Source of the DNA: Ferruginibacter sp.
Lineage (GTDB): Bacteria; Bacteroidota; Bacteroidia; Chitinophagales; Chitinophagaceae
DNA length: 64,000 bases
Direction: 5' to 3'
NCBI GenBank assembly: GCA_017983695.1
Contig: JAGOAX010000007.1
Location: 124,001-188,000, forward strand
Shown here piece after piece: positions 18,180-27,483 of this stretch; the stretch's first letter is position 1; each line of letters starts with the position of its first letter. Both the position numbers and the translations under genes were made by a program. Below the pieces are notes generated by a model that saw only the letters and a list, made by a program, of their open reading frames with translations, was not told the origin of the DNA and searched no databases.

Positions 18180-18223
18180 TGTACCCTGAATATGGCGGAG
18201 CCTTTTAGAACATAAGAATTTAA

Positions 18224-18862
18224 ATGACCTTTCTTAAATCAATAATTTCCATTATTATTTTTGTGCCTTCAATACAACTGTTTGCACAAACTGACAGCAC
18301 AACAAAAAAGGTGACTGCAAAAACTGCTGTTAAAAAAGAGAAGGTAAATATATTTTCAATAGATACCACCAAACCTTACAGCCCCAGAATAGCTATTCTC
18401 CGTTCGGCGATATTACCGGGCTGGGGCCAGGCTACCAATAAAAAATATTGGAAGATGCCGATTGTGTACGGGGCTTTGGGAACCACTGCTTATATTTTTT
18501 TCAGGAACATCAAACAGTTTAAAGAAGCCAATGCTGCTTACAAAAATGCTATTGATGGTAATAGTTCCAATAACAATTTAATTCCCGAACCTTATTTCGG
18601 TGTACTCGGCCAGCCGGAGCTGATAAAAAATTTTAGAAACGAAGTACGCCAGAATGTAGATTATTCGGTACTATTTTTTATAGCTTTCTGGGGATTGAAT
18701 GTAGTGGACGCTGCAGTAGATGCCCACCTTAAAACTTTTGATGTGAGTGATAACCTGAGTTTACAGATTAAACCCGGTTACAGCCCGATGGCTAATACCA
18801 ACGGCATAAGTTTAGTACTCAATATTGGCAAGGTAAAAACAAAACAAGTACCTTCATTTTAA
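18224..18862 (+). CDS. DUF5683 family protein
   Basis: The 212-residue protein has a signal peptide (ending SIQLFAQ), a Lys/Thr-rich linker, and the DUF5683 core AILRSAILPGWGQATNKKYWKMPIVYG (about residues 61-87). Two membrane-type segments follow (GALGTTAYIFF and SVLFFIAFWGLNVVDAAVDAHL). The gene regularly follows parAB and precedes dapB in Bacteroidota. No biochemical function is known to me. The PGWGQ motif resembles that in other small envelope proteins. Confidence 0.88.
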   Translation: MTFLKSIISIIIFVPSIQLFAQTDSTTKKVTAKTAVKKEKVNIFSIDTTKPYSPRIAILRSAILPGWGQATNKKYWKMPIVYGALGTTAYIFFRNIKQFKEANAAYKNAIDGNSSNNNLIPEPYFGVLGQPELIKNFRNEVRQNVDYSVLFFIAFWGLNVVDAAVDAHLKTFDVSDNLSLQIKPGYSPMANTNGISLVLNIGKVKTKQVPSF

Positions 18863-18893
18863 TATTATTCATACAACATATTTTAAATTAATA

Positions 18894-19610
18894 ATGAAAA
18901 TTGCATTAATCGGCTATGGCAAAATGGGCAAAGCAATTGAAGAAATTGTTTTACAAAGAGACCACACTGCACCTTTAAAAATCGACATCAACAATATAGA
19001 TACTTTTACCCCGGAAAATTTACAGCAATGTGATGTAGCCATTGAATTTACCGGTCCACACAGTGCAGTTGAAAACATTTTAAAATGCCTTGCTGCCGGC
19101 ATACCCGTGGTAAGCGGCAGCACCGGCTGGCTGGAGCAATGGCCGGTAATTAAAGAAAAATGCGACGCTGTAAATGGCGCTCTTTTATATTCCAGCAACT
19201 ACAGCGTAGGCGTAAATATTTTTTTTGAGTTGAATAAAAAGCTTGCACAACTGATGAGCAAACAGGATACTTACGAAGTGAGCATGGAGGAGATTCATCA
19301 TACACAAAAAAAAGATGCCCCAAGCGGTACTGCAATAACATTGGCCGAACAGATATTACATGATGTTACCCGTAAAAAGAAATGGCTGAACGAGCAGGCA
19401 AAATATCCTAACGAATTATCAATTATAAGTAAAAGAATTGATCCGGCTCCCGGCACACACTCCATAAAATACAGTTCCGAAATTGATGATATTGAAATTA
19501 TACATACCGCTCACAGCCGCACGGGCTTTGCCACTGGTGCAGTTTTAGCGGCGGAGTTTCTGCATAATAAAAAAGGCATTTACAGCATGAGCGAGGTATT
19601 GGGCTTTTAA
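18894..19610 (+). CDS. dapB: 4-hydroxy-tetrahydrodipicolinate reductase
   Basis: The 238-residue enzyme carries the NAD(P)-binding GYGKMGKAIEE (residues 7-17), the substrate loop SGSTGW, the catalytic EIHH (133-136) and KKDAPSGTA (139-147). It reduces the DapA product on the route to diaminopimelate and lysine, for peptidoglycan and protein. It is shorter than the E. coli enzyme (273 residues), as is usual in Bacteroidota. It starts 31 bases after the DUF5683 gene, and the histidine kinase gene follows 9 bases after its stop, so the three are probably co-transcribed. Confidence 0.96.
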   Translation: MKIALIGYGKMGKAIEEIVLQRDHTAPLKIDINNIDTFTPENLQQCDVAIEFTGPHSAVENILKCLAAGIPVVSGSTGWLEQWPVIKEKCDAVNGALLYSSNYSVGVNIFFELNKKLAQLMSKQDTYEVSMEEIHHTQKKDAPSGTAITLAEQILHDVTRKKKWLNEQAKYPNELSIISKRIDPAPGTHSIKYSSEIDDIEIIHTAHSRTGFATGAVLAAEFLHNKKGIYSMSEVLGF

Positions 19611-19619
19611 ATAAATTTT

Positions 19620-21545
19620 ATGAAACTGTTTTTAATATCGCTGTGTATACTGGTGATCAATCCGTTTTTTACAAGGGCACAAAGCAATAAAGTTGATAAG
19701 CTTACTGCACAGTTGGCTAAAGCTGTTGCTGACAAAGATAAAACAGACATTTACAATCAGCTTTCTTCCGAAATAAAAGTAACCAACGTAGATAGCGCAA
19801 TAAACCTTGCCTATAAGGCTCATGAATTAGCCACGAAAAATAATTATCCCTATGGCGAAGGCACCGCTTATTTATGCATTGCCCTGGCTAACATTGTTAA
19901 AGGCAAATACGAATTTGCTTATGAAAATGCAACGAAGGCAATAGCTATTGCTGAAAAAATTGGCAGCGATTCTTTACTGGCCTACTCATTTACAGTAGTT
20001 GGATCGTATTATTATAATAAAGGCAGTTACGATCAATCAATTGAAAAGTGTTTACAGGCCGTAAAAATTTTTGAACAAATAAATAACCCCGTAGGTGTAC
20101 TAAAAGCTAAAAATATTATGGCACAGGTATACCAGCTGAAAAACGATATACCAAGAGCAGAAAAAATATTAAAAGAAAATCTGGCTTTATTCCCAAAAGC
20201 AGATGACCCAAAAATCAAGGTTTCTACACTCCACACATTGGCAAATATTTACGGTATGCAGGGTAAATTTGCCGAAGCGCTTGAACTTGATAAACAAGGT
20301 TTGGTTTTATGCGATGCTGAAAATCTTGAGTTTTTAAAGTCGCAGCTTTTTGATAATATGGCCAATTGTTATATGTACAGTAACCGCTTTGCCGAAGCAA
20401 AACAGTATTTTATAAAATGCCTGGCCATTGATTCTTTTTTTAATAATAAAAAACAAATGGCCGATACCTATTTAAATCTAGGTAACCTGTTTTTTATGCA
20501 AAAAAAATATGCCGAAGCAAAAGATAATTTATTTCATGCCATTAAATTATCTGACAGTACAGGTTATAAACAAGGTCAATTTGCAGCTTACCAGTTGCTA
20601 AGTGATGTATATAAATCCACTAATGAAAATGACAAAGCTGTTACAGCCCTGCAAAAAGCTTACAGTGTTAAAGACAGCATGATTAATGAACGTACGGAGA
20701 GTAAAATTGCAGAATTAGAAACCGTATATCAAACAGAAAAAAAAGAGCAGCAGTTAAAATTGCAAAGAGCTGAAATTACAAAAAAGAATTACCTGCTTAT
20801 CGGTTCGGTTTTAGGAATACTGTTGTTGATTGCAGCCGGATTTTCTTTTTACAGAAAACGACAATTACAGAATGAAGTGCAGTTGCAAAACGAAGTAATG
20901 AAACAACAGGACCTGGCTACCAAAGGAATAATTACTGCCGAAGAAAATGAGCGCAAGCGAATAGCAGCCGACCTGCATGATGGTGTGGGACAATTGATGA
21001 GTGCGGCAAAAATGAACTTATCTGCTTTTGAAAATGAAATACAATTCGGCAATGAAAGCCAGAAAATTTCGTTTGAGAAAGTAATAGAGCTTGTAGATGA
21101 AAGCTGTAAAGAAATTAGAAGTGTAAGCCACCAGATGATGCCGAATGCCTTATTGAAAAGTGGACTGGCCAGCGCTATAAAAGAATTTATTGACAAGCTC
21201 GACAGCCGTGTACTTAAAGTTAACCTGCATACCGAAGGACTTAACGAACGGCTTGACAGTAATGTGGAAACAGTTTTATACAGAGTTATCCAGGAATGTG
21301 TAAACAATGTAATTAAACACGCCGGTGCAAACACTCTTCACATTTCGCTTATTAAAGATGAGGATGGTATTGCAGCCACTATAGAAGATAACGGTAAAGG
21401 CTTTGATACAAAAGACAAATTAAAATTTGAAGGCATAGGTTTAAAAAATATCGCATCCCGTATCGGCTATTTAAAGGGTACGGTGGATTTTGACAGTAAA
21501 CCCGGCAGCGGCACATTGGTGGCAATACACGTTCCAATTGCATAA
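19620..21545 (+). CDS. TPR-containing sensor histidine kinase (HisKA_3 type)
   Basis: The 641-residue protein has a signal peptide (FFTRAQ), then six to seven TPR motifs (about residues 60-370, e.g. AYSFTVVGSYYYNKGSYDQSIEKC). One membrane helix follows (YLLIGSVLGILLLIAAGFSFY, about 391-411), then a short coiled coil, an H-box ERKRIAADLHDGVGQL (His near 451) and a HATPase domain ending in GIGLKNIASRIGYLKG. This is the Bacteroidota design with an external or periplasmic TPR sensor and a NarX-like kinase. Its partner regulator follows after 36 bases. The signal sensed is unknown. Confidence 0.92.
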   Translation: MKLFLISLCILVINPFFTRAQSNKVDKLTAQLAKAVADKDKTDIYNQLSSEIKVTNVDSAINLAYKAHELATKNNYPYGEGTAYLCIALANIVKGKYEFAYENATKAIAIAEKIGSDSLLAYSFTVVGSYYYNKGSYDQSIEKCLQAVKIFEQINNPVGVLKAKNIMAQVYQLKNDIPRAEKILKENLALFPKADDPKIKVSTLHTLANIYGMQGKFAEALELDKQGLVLCDAENLEFLKSQLFDNMANCYMYSNRFAEAKQYFIKCLAIDSFFNNKKQMADTYLNLGNLFFMQKKYAEAKDNLFHAIKLSDSTGYKQGQFAAYQLLSDVYKSTNENDKAVTALQKAYSVKDSMINERTESKIAELETVYQTEKKEQQLKLQRAEITKKNYLLIGSVLGILLLIAAGFSFYRKRQLQNEVQLQNEVMKQQDLATKGIITAEENERKRIAADLHDGVGQLMSAAKMNLSAFENEIQFGNESQKISFEKVIELVDESCKEIRSVSHQMMPNALLKSGLASAIKEFIDKLDSRVLKVNLHTEGLNERLDSNVETVLYRVIQECVNNVIKHAGANTLHISLIKDEDGIAATIEDNGKGFDTKDKLKFEGIGLKNIASRIGYLKGTVDFDSKPGSGTLVAIHVPIA

Positions 21546-21581
21546 TGAACAAAATACTTTATTTTCGGTTATAAACTTTAA

Positions 21582-22223
21582 ATGAAAGACTCAAAAATAT
21601 TACTTGCCATTGTAGATGATCACCAGATTGTAATAGATGGATTAAAATCTTTACTACAGGGCTACGACCAGTTTAAAGTTGTGCTGGAATGTACCGAACC
21701 TTTGCAGATGCCGCAATTACTGGAACAAACAAAGGTTGATATTTTATTAACTGATGTAATGATGCCGGGTATGAACGGTGCAGAACTTTCTAAAATAGTA
21801 CACAAAAAATTTCCTCAAATAAAAATACTGGCGCTTAGTATGAGCGGCCAGGGCGATTTGGTAAACCAGATGATTACCGATGCTGATATTGCCGGGTATG
21901 TTTTAAAAAATATTGGTAAAAAAGAACTGATTGAAGCATTGGAAAAAATTTCGGCAGGCGGTATCTATTTCAGTGATGAAGTGTTACAGGAAATGACCAA
22001 AGCGAGTGAGATAAAAAAAGAAGGGGAAGAAGCTCATCTTACTGCAAGAGAAATAGAAATTATTAAATTAATAGAAAAGGAAAATAATAACAAACAAATT
22101 GCAGAGGCACTTTTTTTAAGCGAACGTACTGTAGAAACACACCGGAAAAATATTTTCAGAAAAACAAAAACCTCCGGGGTGATCGGCTTAATTAAATTTG
22201 CTTATGAACATAAATTAATTTGA
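21582..22223 (+). CDS. NarL/LuxR-family response regulator
   Basis: The 213-residue protein has a receiver domain with phospho-acceptor Asp58 (ILLTDVMMPGMNG) and the acidic pair in VDDHQ. A C-terminal LuxR-type HTH follows (LTAREIEIIKLIEKENNNKQIAEALFL, then SERTVETHRKNIFRKTK). It is the cognate regulator of the TPR kinase immediately upstream. A bidirectional terminator closes the unit at 22253. Target genes are unknown. Confidence 0.95.
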   Translation: MKDSKILLAIVDDHQIVIDGLKSLLQGYDQFKVVLECTEPLQMPQLLEQTKVDILLTDVMMPGMNGAELSKIVHKKFPQIKILALSMSGQGDLVNQMITDADIAGYVLKNIGKKELIEALEKISAGGIYFSDEVLQEMTKASEIKKEGEEAHLTAREIEIIKLIEKENNNKQIAEALFLSERTVETHRKNIFRKTKTSGVIGLIKFAYEHKLI

Positions 22224-22252
22224 GCTTATTCCACAATTAATACAAAATACTT

Positions 22253-22292
22253 TAAATACAAAAAGCGGCATCAGCCGCTTTTGTATTTAAAT
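22253..22292. terminator. Bidirectional terminator
   Basis: AAATAC-AAAAA-GCGGC pairs with GCCGC-TTTT-GTATTT around an ATCA loop, with one bulged base. It separates convergent genes ending at 22223 (+) and 22306 (-). Confidence 0.88.
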
Positions 22293-22305
22293 AAATCAGG
22301 TCAGG

Positions 22306-22839
22306 TTAAAAATTATATCCTAACGATACCCCTAATGCAGGTAAAACGCCATTAAATTTAGTATACTCAGTACCACCAGAGCCTTTAATTTTACCACCAG
22401 CATAATAGTTAATTCCACCAAATAAATCCAGGGAAAAACCACTATCCCAGATCCATTGGTTACCAACTACGGCTTTAACAATAGCTCCCGAACCAGAAAC
22501 TGAAGTGCCACCAACTTCTTTTACTTTTAATGAATAAAAGCCCACACCCGGAGAAACATAAAATCCTTCTGGAGCGGTTTTACTACTACTAACATAGTAT
22601 TTATAATCTACCCCGCCACCGATATTGGTGTATTTTACACCGCCTACACTCAACCCGCCAAATGCAGCGTTAATTTGAATAGCAGATTTTTCGCCAAATG
22701 CCCTTTCATAGGAAACGTTGGCACTTCCGAATAATAAACCCAAAGGATTTGCTTTAATAACATTTGGTTTAGCTCCATCTTGAGCAAACACATTAACTGC
22801 ACAAATAGTAACAGTCAATAAGAATAATACTTTTTTCAT
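22306..22839 (-). CDS. Small outer-membrane beta-barrel protein (DUF3575-like)
   Basis: The 177-residue protein has a signal peptide (CAVNVFAQ) and the start motif NVIKANPLGLLFGSANVSYERAF, typical of DUF3575/OmpA-like small barrels. Glycine-rich strands follow, ending in the aromatic residue F (LGVSLGYNF), the usual outer-membrane-insertion signature. It is probably an eight-stranded barrel. No function can be inferred. It stands alone between a terminator and a 148-base gap. Confidence 0.78.
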   Translation of the reverse strand: MKKVLFLLTVTICAVNVFAQDGAKPNVIKANPLGLLFGSANVSYERAFGEKSAIQINAAFGGLSVGGVKYTNIGGGVDYKYYVSSSKTAPEGFYVSPGVGFYSLKVKEVGGTSVSGSGAIVKAVVGNQWIWDSGFSLDLFGGINYYAGGKIKGSGGTEYTKFNGVLPALGVSLGYNF

Positions 22840-22987
22840 TGTCAGATTGTTTTGTTTAGAGTTTAAAATATAAAAGTACGCTAAAAACGTATTTGAGATA
22901 ATTTTATTATCTTAAAAGAATAAATAAAATTTATGATTCTCGTCAGTTTTATATGTCCCCGGGAGTTATAAAAACATCAATACAGTG

Positions 22988-23926
22988 CTATAAATTATCC
23001 AGCATATCCTTTGTCATTTTGCTTAAGTCATACTCTTCTTTCCAGCCCCAGTCTTTTCTTGCAACTGAGTCGTCAATGCTCTGCGGCCAGCTGTTAGCGA
23101 TAGCCTGCCTGTAATCGGGTTTGTAGGTAATGGTAAACTCCGGGATATGCTTTTTAATTTCTGCGGCAATCTCCTTTGGTGAAAAGCTCATACCTGATAA
23201 ATTATAAGAAGTACGAACAACTATTTTTTCTGCAGGAGCTTCCATCAAATCAATAGTTGCCTTTATAGCATCGGGCATGTACATCATGGGCAGGTAAGTG
23301 TCTTCACTTAAAAAACATTCGTATTTTTTTTCTTCTTTAGCATCATTAAAAATTTCTATCGCATAATCTGTAGTGCCGCCTCCCGGTGCAGATTTATAAG
23401 AGATCAATCCGGGATAACGGAGACTCCTTACATCCACCCCAAAACGCTGGTGATAATAATTACACCAGAACTCACCGGCATATTTGCTGATGCCATAAAC
23501 GGTAATAGGTTCTATAACGGTTTGCTGCGGGCAATTTTGTTTTGGTGATGTTGGCCCAAACACAGCAATGGAACTTGGCCAGTAAACCTTTGTCAGCTTT
23601 TCTTCCCTGGCAATATCCAGTACATTTAACAGGCTCTGCATATTCAGGCTCCAGGCAAGGTTAGGATTTTTTTCGCCGGTGGCAGAGAGTATGGCCGCCA
23701 GTAAATAGATCTGGGTAATGTTTTGCCGTATCACCTGCACATGCAGCATTTCTTTATTCATTACATCAAGGCTTACATATGGACCCGTACCTTTCAGCAA
23801 ATCATTCTCTTCTCTTAAATCAGATGCCACTACATTAGCATTACCGTAAATTTTTCTTAACGCCAATGTAAGTTCCACCCCTATCTGGCCGCTGGCACCA
23901 ATAACTAATATTTTCTCTTTAACCAT
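22988..23926 (-). CDS. NAD-dependent epimerase/dehydratase, SDR-type L-threonine 3-dehydrogenase
   Basis: The 312-residue extended SDR has GASGQIG (residues 10-16) and the catalytic YGISK (Tyr144, Lys148). The pattern SSIAVFGPTSPK, PGLISYKSAPGGGTTDYA and DDSVARKDWGWKEEYD is characteristic of SDR-type threonine dehydrogenases, which oxidise L-threonine to 2-amino-3-oxobutyrate. The usual partner, 2-amino-3-ketobutyrate ligase, is not adjacent, so the assignment rests on these motifs. It is divergent from kdsA. Confidence 0.85.
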   Translation of the reverse strand: MVKEKILVIGASGQIGVELTLALRKIYGNANVVASDLREENDLLKGTGPYVSLDVMNKEMLHVQVIRQNITQIYLLAAILSATGEKNPNLAWSLNMQSLLNVLDIAREEKLTKVYWPSSIAVFGPTSPKQNCPQQTVIEPITVYGISKYAGEFWCNYYHQRFGVDVRSLRYPGLISYKSAPGGGTTDYAIEIFNDAKEEKKYECFLSEDTYLPMMYMPDAIKATIDLMEAPAEKIVVRTSYNLSGMSFSPKEIAAEIKKHIPEFTITYKPDYRQAIANSWPQSIDDSVARKDWGWKEEYDLSKMTKDMLDNL

Positions 23927-23975
23927 AACAGTTGTTTAATCTTTATGTAAATGTAGAATTGAAAAACGAATATTG

Positions 23976-23983
23976 TAGTTTTG
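23976..23983 (+). promoter_or_regulatory. Candidate -7 element TAGTTTTG of kdsA
   Basis: TAGTTTTG matches TAnnTTTG and ends 4 bases before the kdsA ATG. If it is used, the transcript would be leaderless or nearly so. No well-spaced -33 element is seen. Confidence 0.4.
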
Positions 23984-23987
23984 CATT

Positions 23988-24809
23988 ATGAAAAATTATT
24001 TACAGGATCTTTTCAGTAAACAACAATACGATAAAAAAAATTTCTTTTTAATTGCAGGCCCCTGTGTGGTGGAAAGCGAGGAGTTAGTAATGGAAGTGGC
24101 CGATAAAGTAAGCGCCATTTGTAAAAACCTGGGCATCCCTTATATTTTTAAAGCATCGTACCGAAAAGCCAACAGAACATCTGCATCTTCTTTTACAGGC
24201 TTAGGAGATGAAAATGGTTTATCGCTGATAAAAAAGGTAGGTGATACCTACCAACTACCCACCACATCCGACATACATGCGCATGATGAAGCTGCAGAAG
24301 CAGCTAAATATGTTGACATTTTGCAAATACCCGCCTTCCTTTGCCGCCAAACAGATTTATTAATTGCAGCAGGCGAAACAGGCAAAATTGTAAACGTAAA
24401 AAAAGGCCAGTTCCTCAACGGCCCATCAATGAAATTTGCAGTGGAAAAAATTAAGAACACCGGAAACGATAAGATTGGTTTAATAGAAAGAGGCAACAGT
24501 TTTGGTTACCAGGACTTGGTGGTTGACTACCGCAATATTACCTGGATGAAAGAAATTGAAGTACCGGTAATTATGGATTGCACCCATTCTTTACAACAGC
24601 CTAATCAAAGTGGTGGTGTAACTGGCGGTAACCCCGAACTGATTGAAACTATTGCTAAAGCCGCTATTGCAACCGGTGCCGATGGCCTGTTTATTGAAAC
24701 CCACCCCAACCCGGCAATAGCAAAAAGCGATGGGGCAAACATGCTTAAACTGGACCTGTTACAGCCATTACTGGAAAAATTGGTACGCCTTCGGCAGGCT
24801 GTGGTATAA
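23988..24809 (+). CDS. kdsA: 3-deoxy-8-phosphooctulonate synthase
   Basis: The 273-residue TIM-barrel enzyme has LIAGPCVVESEELVMEVADKV (about residues 22-42), FKASYRKANRTS and QIPAFLCRQTDLL. These are KDO-8-phosphate synthase signatures; the enzyme condenses arabinose 5-phosphate with PEP for the lipopolysaccharide inner core. The last motif, GADGLFIETHPNP, is also intact. It is a monocistronic unit of normal length. Confidence 0.96.
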   Translation: MKNYLQDLFSKQQYDKKNFFLIAGPCVVESEELVMEVADKVSAICKNLGIPYIFKASYRKANRTSASSFTGLGDENGLSLIKKVGDTYQLPTTSDIHAHDEAAEAAKYVDILQIPAFLCRQTDLLIAAGETGKIVNVKKGQFLNGPSMKFAVEKIKNTGNDKIGLIERGNSFGYQDLVVDYRNITWMKEIEVPVIMDCTHSLQQPNQSGGVTGGNPELIETIAKAAIATGADGLFIETHPNPAIAKSDGANMLKLDLLQPLLEKLVRLRQAVV

Positions 24810-24833
24810 AAAAAGCCCTGAACATTCAGAGCC
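24808..24833 (-). terminator. Candidate terminator for the minus-strand AraC unit
   Basis: On the minus strand GCTCTGAA-TG-TTCAGGGC (one mismatch) is followed by a T-run (complement of the A-run 24808-24814). It lies about 175 bases beyond the AraC stop, and just after the kdsA stop on the other strand. Confidence 0.5.
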
Positions 24834-25007
24834 AATAATATAGGATAATAAGAAAAACAGAAAATTTGCAAATTGCCGCAAATTTTTAGTTAGATTTTAA
24901 AACGGGGCTAAATTATTATATACCAAAATTATACCAAGAATACCGTTTTCAATGTGTAAATTAGACACACTAATGACTGCAAAAGGCATAAAAGCCTGAA
25001 TCTGCTA

Positions 25008-25988
25008 TTATATCTGGCTTGGTAATACGTTAAACTCTTTTTTATAGGCAATAGTAAAATTGCTTAAATTCTTAAACCCAAGCGCTATCCCGGTTTCCTT
25101 AACAGAGTATTTTTTTGTACGTAGTAATTGCCGGGCTTTTAACATGCGGTTTTTCTGGTAATACTCATAAAGGCCAAGCCCATAAACCGTTTTAAAAAGA
25201 TTTTTCAACTTTGTTTCACTCATCATTGCAGTACGGGCAAGTGTTGGCACTGTTGGCGGAGGTACCGACAGGTTGCTTACTAAAATAGATTCCACCTGCA
25301 TCATTCTTTTTATTGCAGTATCATTAAGTGTTACGTTTTTGTCCTTATCTCCCATCCTGCTGTACAAACTCCTGAAAAATTTCTCCAGTAAAAGCATAAC
25401 CCGGTTTTGCATGGTTACTTTTTGCATGGGATTATCTTCCTTAATTTCAAAAATGTCTTCCATCAGTTCCCGGTATTCAAAATTCAATACTTCAAAATTG
25501 AACACCGCCGTTTTTAAGGAAAGATATTTTTTAAAAACATCATCGGTACTTTTTATGCCAACTGTATTTTCAAGCCATGCTGCTGTAAAAAAAATATTGA
25601 TGCAGCGATCTTCGGTACCGGCAGTGGCTGTATAAGAAAAGCCCGAAAGGGAATTGGTTAAAAATGCACCGGAATGAAACATGCCTTCATCATTAAGCTT
25701 ATCCTCACCTATCTGCAGGGTTAATGCTTTCAGGTTTTTTATTTCGTCAAAACGCAGGGTATAGGATTCATCATTGGCAGGCTGACGGCTAAAATTTACA
25801 TCTTCGTAAGTAGTACACTCGTTAATTAAAACCTGGAGCCCGTTGGCCAACTCAACTGCTTTAATATAACCTGTTCCAATTGCCGGAGGAAGTAGTAAGG
25901 TATTATCTATAACAGGTACACCAGCTGCTTTGGCAAGATCATGCAGGTAATCTATGTGATTGCAATATTTATAAGAAAAATTAAACAC
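25008..25988 (-). CDS. AraC-family transcriptional regulator (second of a tandem pair)
   Basis: A longer frame opens at 26108, but that start lies inside the preceding AraC gene. Alignment with the neighbouring paralog supports a GTG start at 25986-25988, giving 326 residues (paralog 330). The C-terminal AraC HTH reads MSETKLKNLFKTVYGLGLYEYYQKNRMLKARQLL and then YSVKETGIALGFKNLSNFTIAYKKEF. The N-terminal 220 residues show no known ligand-domain motif but align with the paralog (LLLPPAIGTGYIKAVELANGLQV). With this start the two genes are 34 bases apart. Targets unknown. Confidence 0.8.
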   Translation of the reverse strand: MFNFSYKYCNHIDYLHDLAKAAGVPVIDNTLLLPPAIGTGYIKAVELANGLQVLINECTTYEDVNFSRQPANDESYTLRFDEIKNLKALTLQIGEDKLNDEGMFHSGAFLTNSLSGFSYTATAGTEDRCINIFFTAAWLENTVGIKSTDDVFKKYLSLKTAVFNFEVLNFEYRELMEDIFEIKEDNPMQKVTMQNRVMLLLEKFFRSLYSRMGDKDKNVTLNDTAIKRMMQVESILVSNLSVPPPTVPTLARTAMMSETKLKNLFKTVYGLGLYEYYQKNRMLKARQLLRTKKYSVKETGIALGFKNLSNFTIAYKKEFNVLPSQI

Positions 25989-26022
25989 TGTTAAAGATTT
26001 ATAAAACAGTATAGCCCGGTTT

Positions 26023-27015
26023 TTATTGTGCAGATAAAATATTTCCGGGTACTTTTTTAAATCGCTTTTTATACGCCAGGGTAAAGTTTGATACATTGTT
26101 ATACCCAACAGCTTCTGCCACCTGCTTTATATTATGCTTTCCGCCCAATAACAACTCATTGGCTTTTTGCAGGCGTTGCTTTTGGTAATAGGAGTAAATA
26201 CTGTCGCCATACATACTTCTAAAACTCTTTTTAAGTTTTGTGCTGCTCATCGAAACCAGTTTTGAAAACTCATCAATTGTAGGCGGAAGTTTTTTAAAAT
26301 CAGTAACCAGTAATTGCTCTACATTTACCAATGTTTTAATCACTTCAGATGATAAATTAAATTTACTTTGCAGCAAATTCATTTTGTTATACAACAGTGT
26401 AAAAAATCTTTCAATTAATAAAGTAACCCTGTTTTGTAAAAATATATTTTGTAAAGGATCGTCTTTTTGCACTATCCACAATTCATCCATTAGTTTAAGA
26501 TATACAGCATCCAATTGCTCCATGTCAAAACTTTCTGCTTTAATAGCTAAGTATTTTTGTAAAGCATCTTCGCCATCTGTAAGGCCAAGATATTTTTTTA
26601 ACCAATCTTCACTAAAAAGAATTTTAACGGTTTTAAAACATGTATTTGCAGGTATCTCTTCGGTATTTGAAAAAGCATTGCTTGTAAGCCTTACAACCGA
26701 ATGCCTTATGTTTGCCTTATGTAGTGCCTCTCCATTTGCACTAATAGTGGTGTACATACTAAAAACATCATCAAAATGTAAAACAAAATAACGCCGGGCC
26801 GATTGCATACGTTTTACTAGCAAATGCTGAGAGAGAGTTACATCTGCCATTATTACCTGTAACTCTTCGGCAATAGTTAATACTTTAATAATTCCTTTTC
26901 CTATTGGCGGTGTAACCATTATAAAATCTTCTCCGGTATAAGCTATATTAAGAGCTGCAGCCATATTCTGCAATATGACTTTACTATCTGCATGACTGAT
27001 TTCAAAAGAAATCAT
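26023..27015 (-). CDS. AraC-family transcriptional regulator (first of a tandem pair)
   Basis: 330 residues. The C-terminal double HTH is clear: SSTKLKKSFRSMYGDSIYSYYQKQRLQKANELL and NIKQVAEAVGYNNVSNFTLAYKKRFKKVPG. The N-terminal region is diverged and shared only with the adjacent paralog among the genes here. The pair looks like a local duplication. The gene starts 37 bases after the PspC-like gene on the same strand, suggesting a pspC-araC-araC transcript. Confidence 0.88.
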   Translation of the reverse strand: MISFEISHADSKVILQNMAAALNIAYTGEDFIMVTPPIGKGIIKVLTIAEELQVIMADVTLSQHLLVKRMQSARRYFVLHFDDVFSMYTTISANGEALHKANIRHSVVRLTSNAFSNTEEIPANTCFKTVKILFSEDWLKKYLGLTDGEDALQKYLAIKAESFDMEQLDAVYLKLMDELWIVQKDDPLQNIFLQNRVTLLIERFFTLLYNKMNLLQSKFNLSSEVIKTLVNVEQLLVTDFKKLPPTIDEFSKLVSMSSTKLKKSFRSMYGDSIYSYYQKQRLQKANELLLGGKHNIKQVAEAVGYNNVSNFTLAYKKRFKKVPGNILSAQ

Positions 27016-27052
27016 GGTGAAAGTTTAAGGTTATTAGTTTAAATACAGGATT

Positions 27053-27274
27053 TTAAAGATGCCGGAGTGGATTTCTTCTGGCATTGAAAATGTACCGCTT
27101 TATATTCATCCAGAATGCAACAAAAAAATAGATGATTACCGGGGACCCCATAGTGAGAAAGGATATGTAGATAAAATATTTACGTATTGTTGATGTGGCA
27201 ATACCCATTCTTTCGCCTATTGCAGTGCAAACCCCAAATACATGCCATTCTATAAAGTACCGGAACCTCTTCAT
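27053..27274 (-). CDS. PspC-domain membrane protein
   Basis: The 73-residue protein matches the PspC fold: HVFGVCTAIGERMGIATSTIRKYFIYISF (residues about 11-39), then a hydrophobic segment VIIYFFVAFW and a basic tail. PspC domains act in envelope-stress sensing or signalling. It is the first gene of a probable unit with two AraC regulators, so a membrane-signal-to-regulator link is possible but not shown. Confidence 0.8.
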   Translation of the reverse strand: MKRFRYFIEWHVFGVCTAIGERMGIATSTIRKYFIYISFLTMGSPVIIYFFVAFWMNIKRYIFNARRNPLRHL

Positions 27275-27336
27275 ACTGCTAATTTAAACAGAATTTTTTC
27301 TATAAACAAGCACTTTAAATAGTGGTCGAGTTTCAG

Positions 27337-27344
27337 TAAATTTG
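27337..27344 (+). promoter_or_regulatory. Candidate -7 element TAAATTTG of the aconitase gene
   Basis: TAAATTTG matches TAnnTTTG about 140 bases before the aconitase start, leaving a long leader that includes the palindrome at 27450. No clear -33 element is seen. Confidence 0.35.
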
Positions 27345-27449
27345 CCAAACTTCAATTTGACAAGGTGAAAATTTGATAAAGTGCAAATAGAAAACCTTCT
27401 CATTTCACTAAAACGGCTTCTCATTTTCAGATTGAATTATTTTTAAACC

Positions 27450-27470
27450 CGCCTGCCGTATGGCAGGTCT
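27450..27470. repeat. GCCTGCC/GGCAGGT palindrome upstream of aconitase
   Basis: GCCTGCC-GTAT-GGCAGGTC forms a short GC-rich hairpin in an AT-rich leader. It shares GCCTGCC...GGCAGG with the element inside the SET gene at 40678-40704. Its centre creates an ATG at 27460 in frame with aconitase, which is probably not the true start. Confidence 0.6.
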
Positions 27471-27483
27471 TCAAATTCTTACT

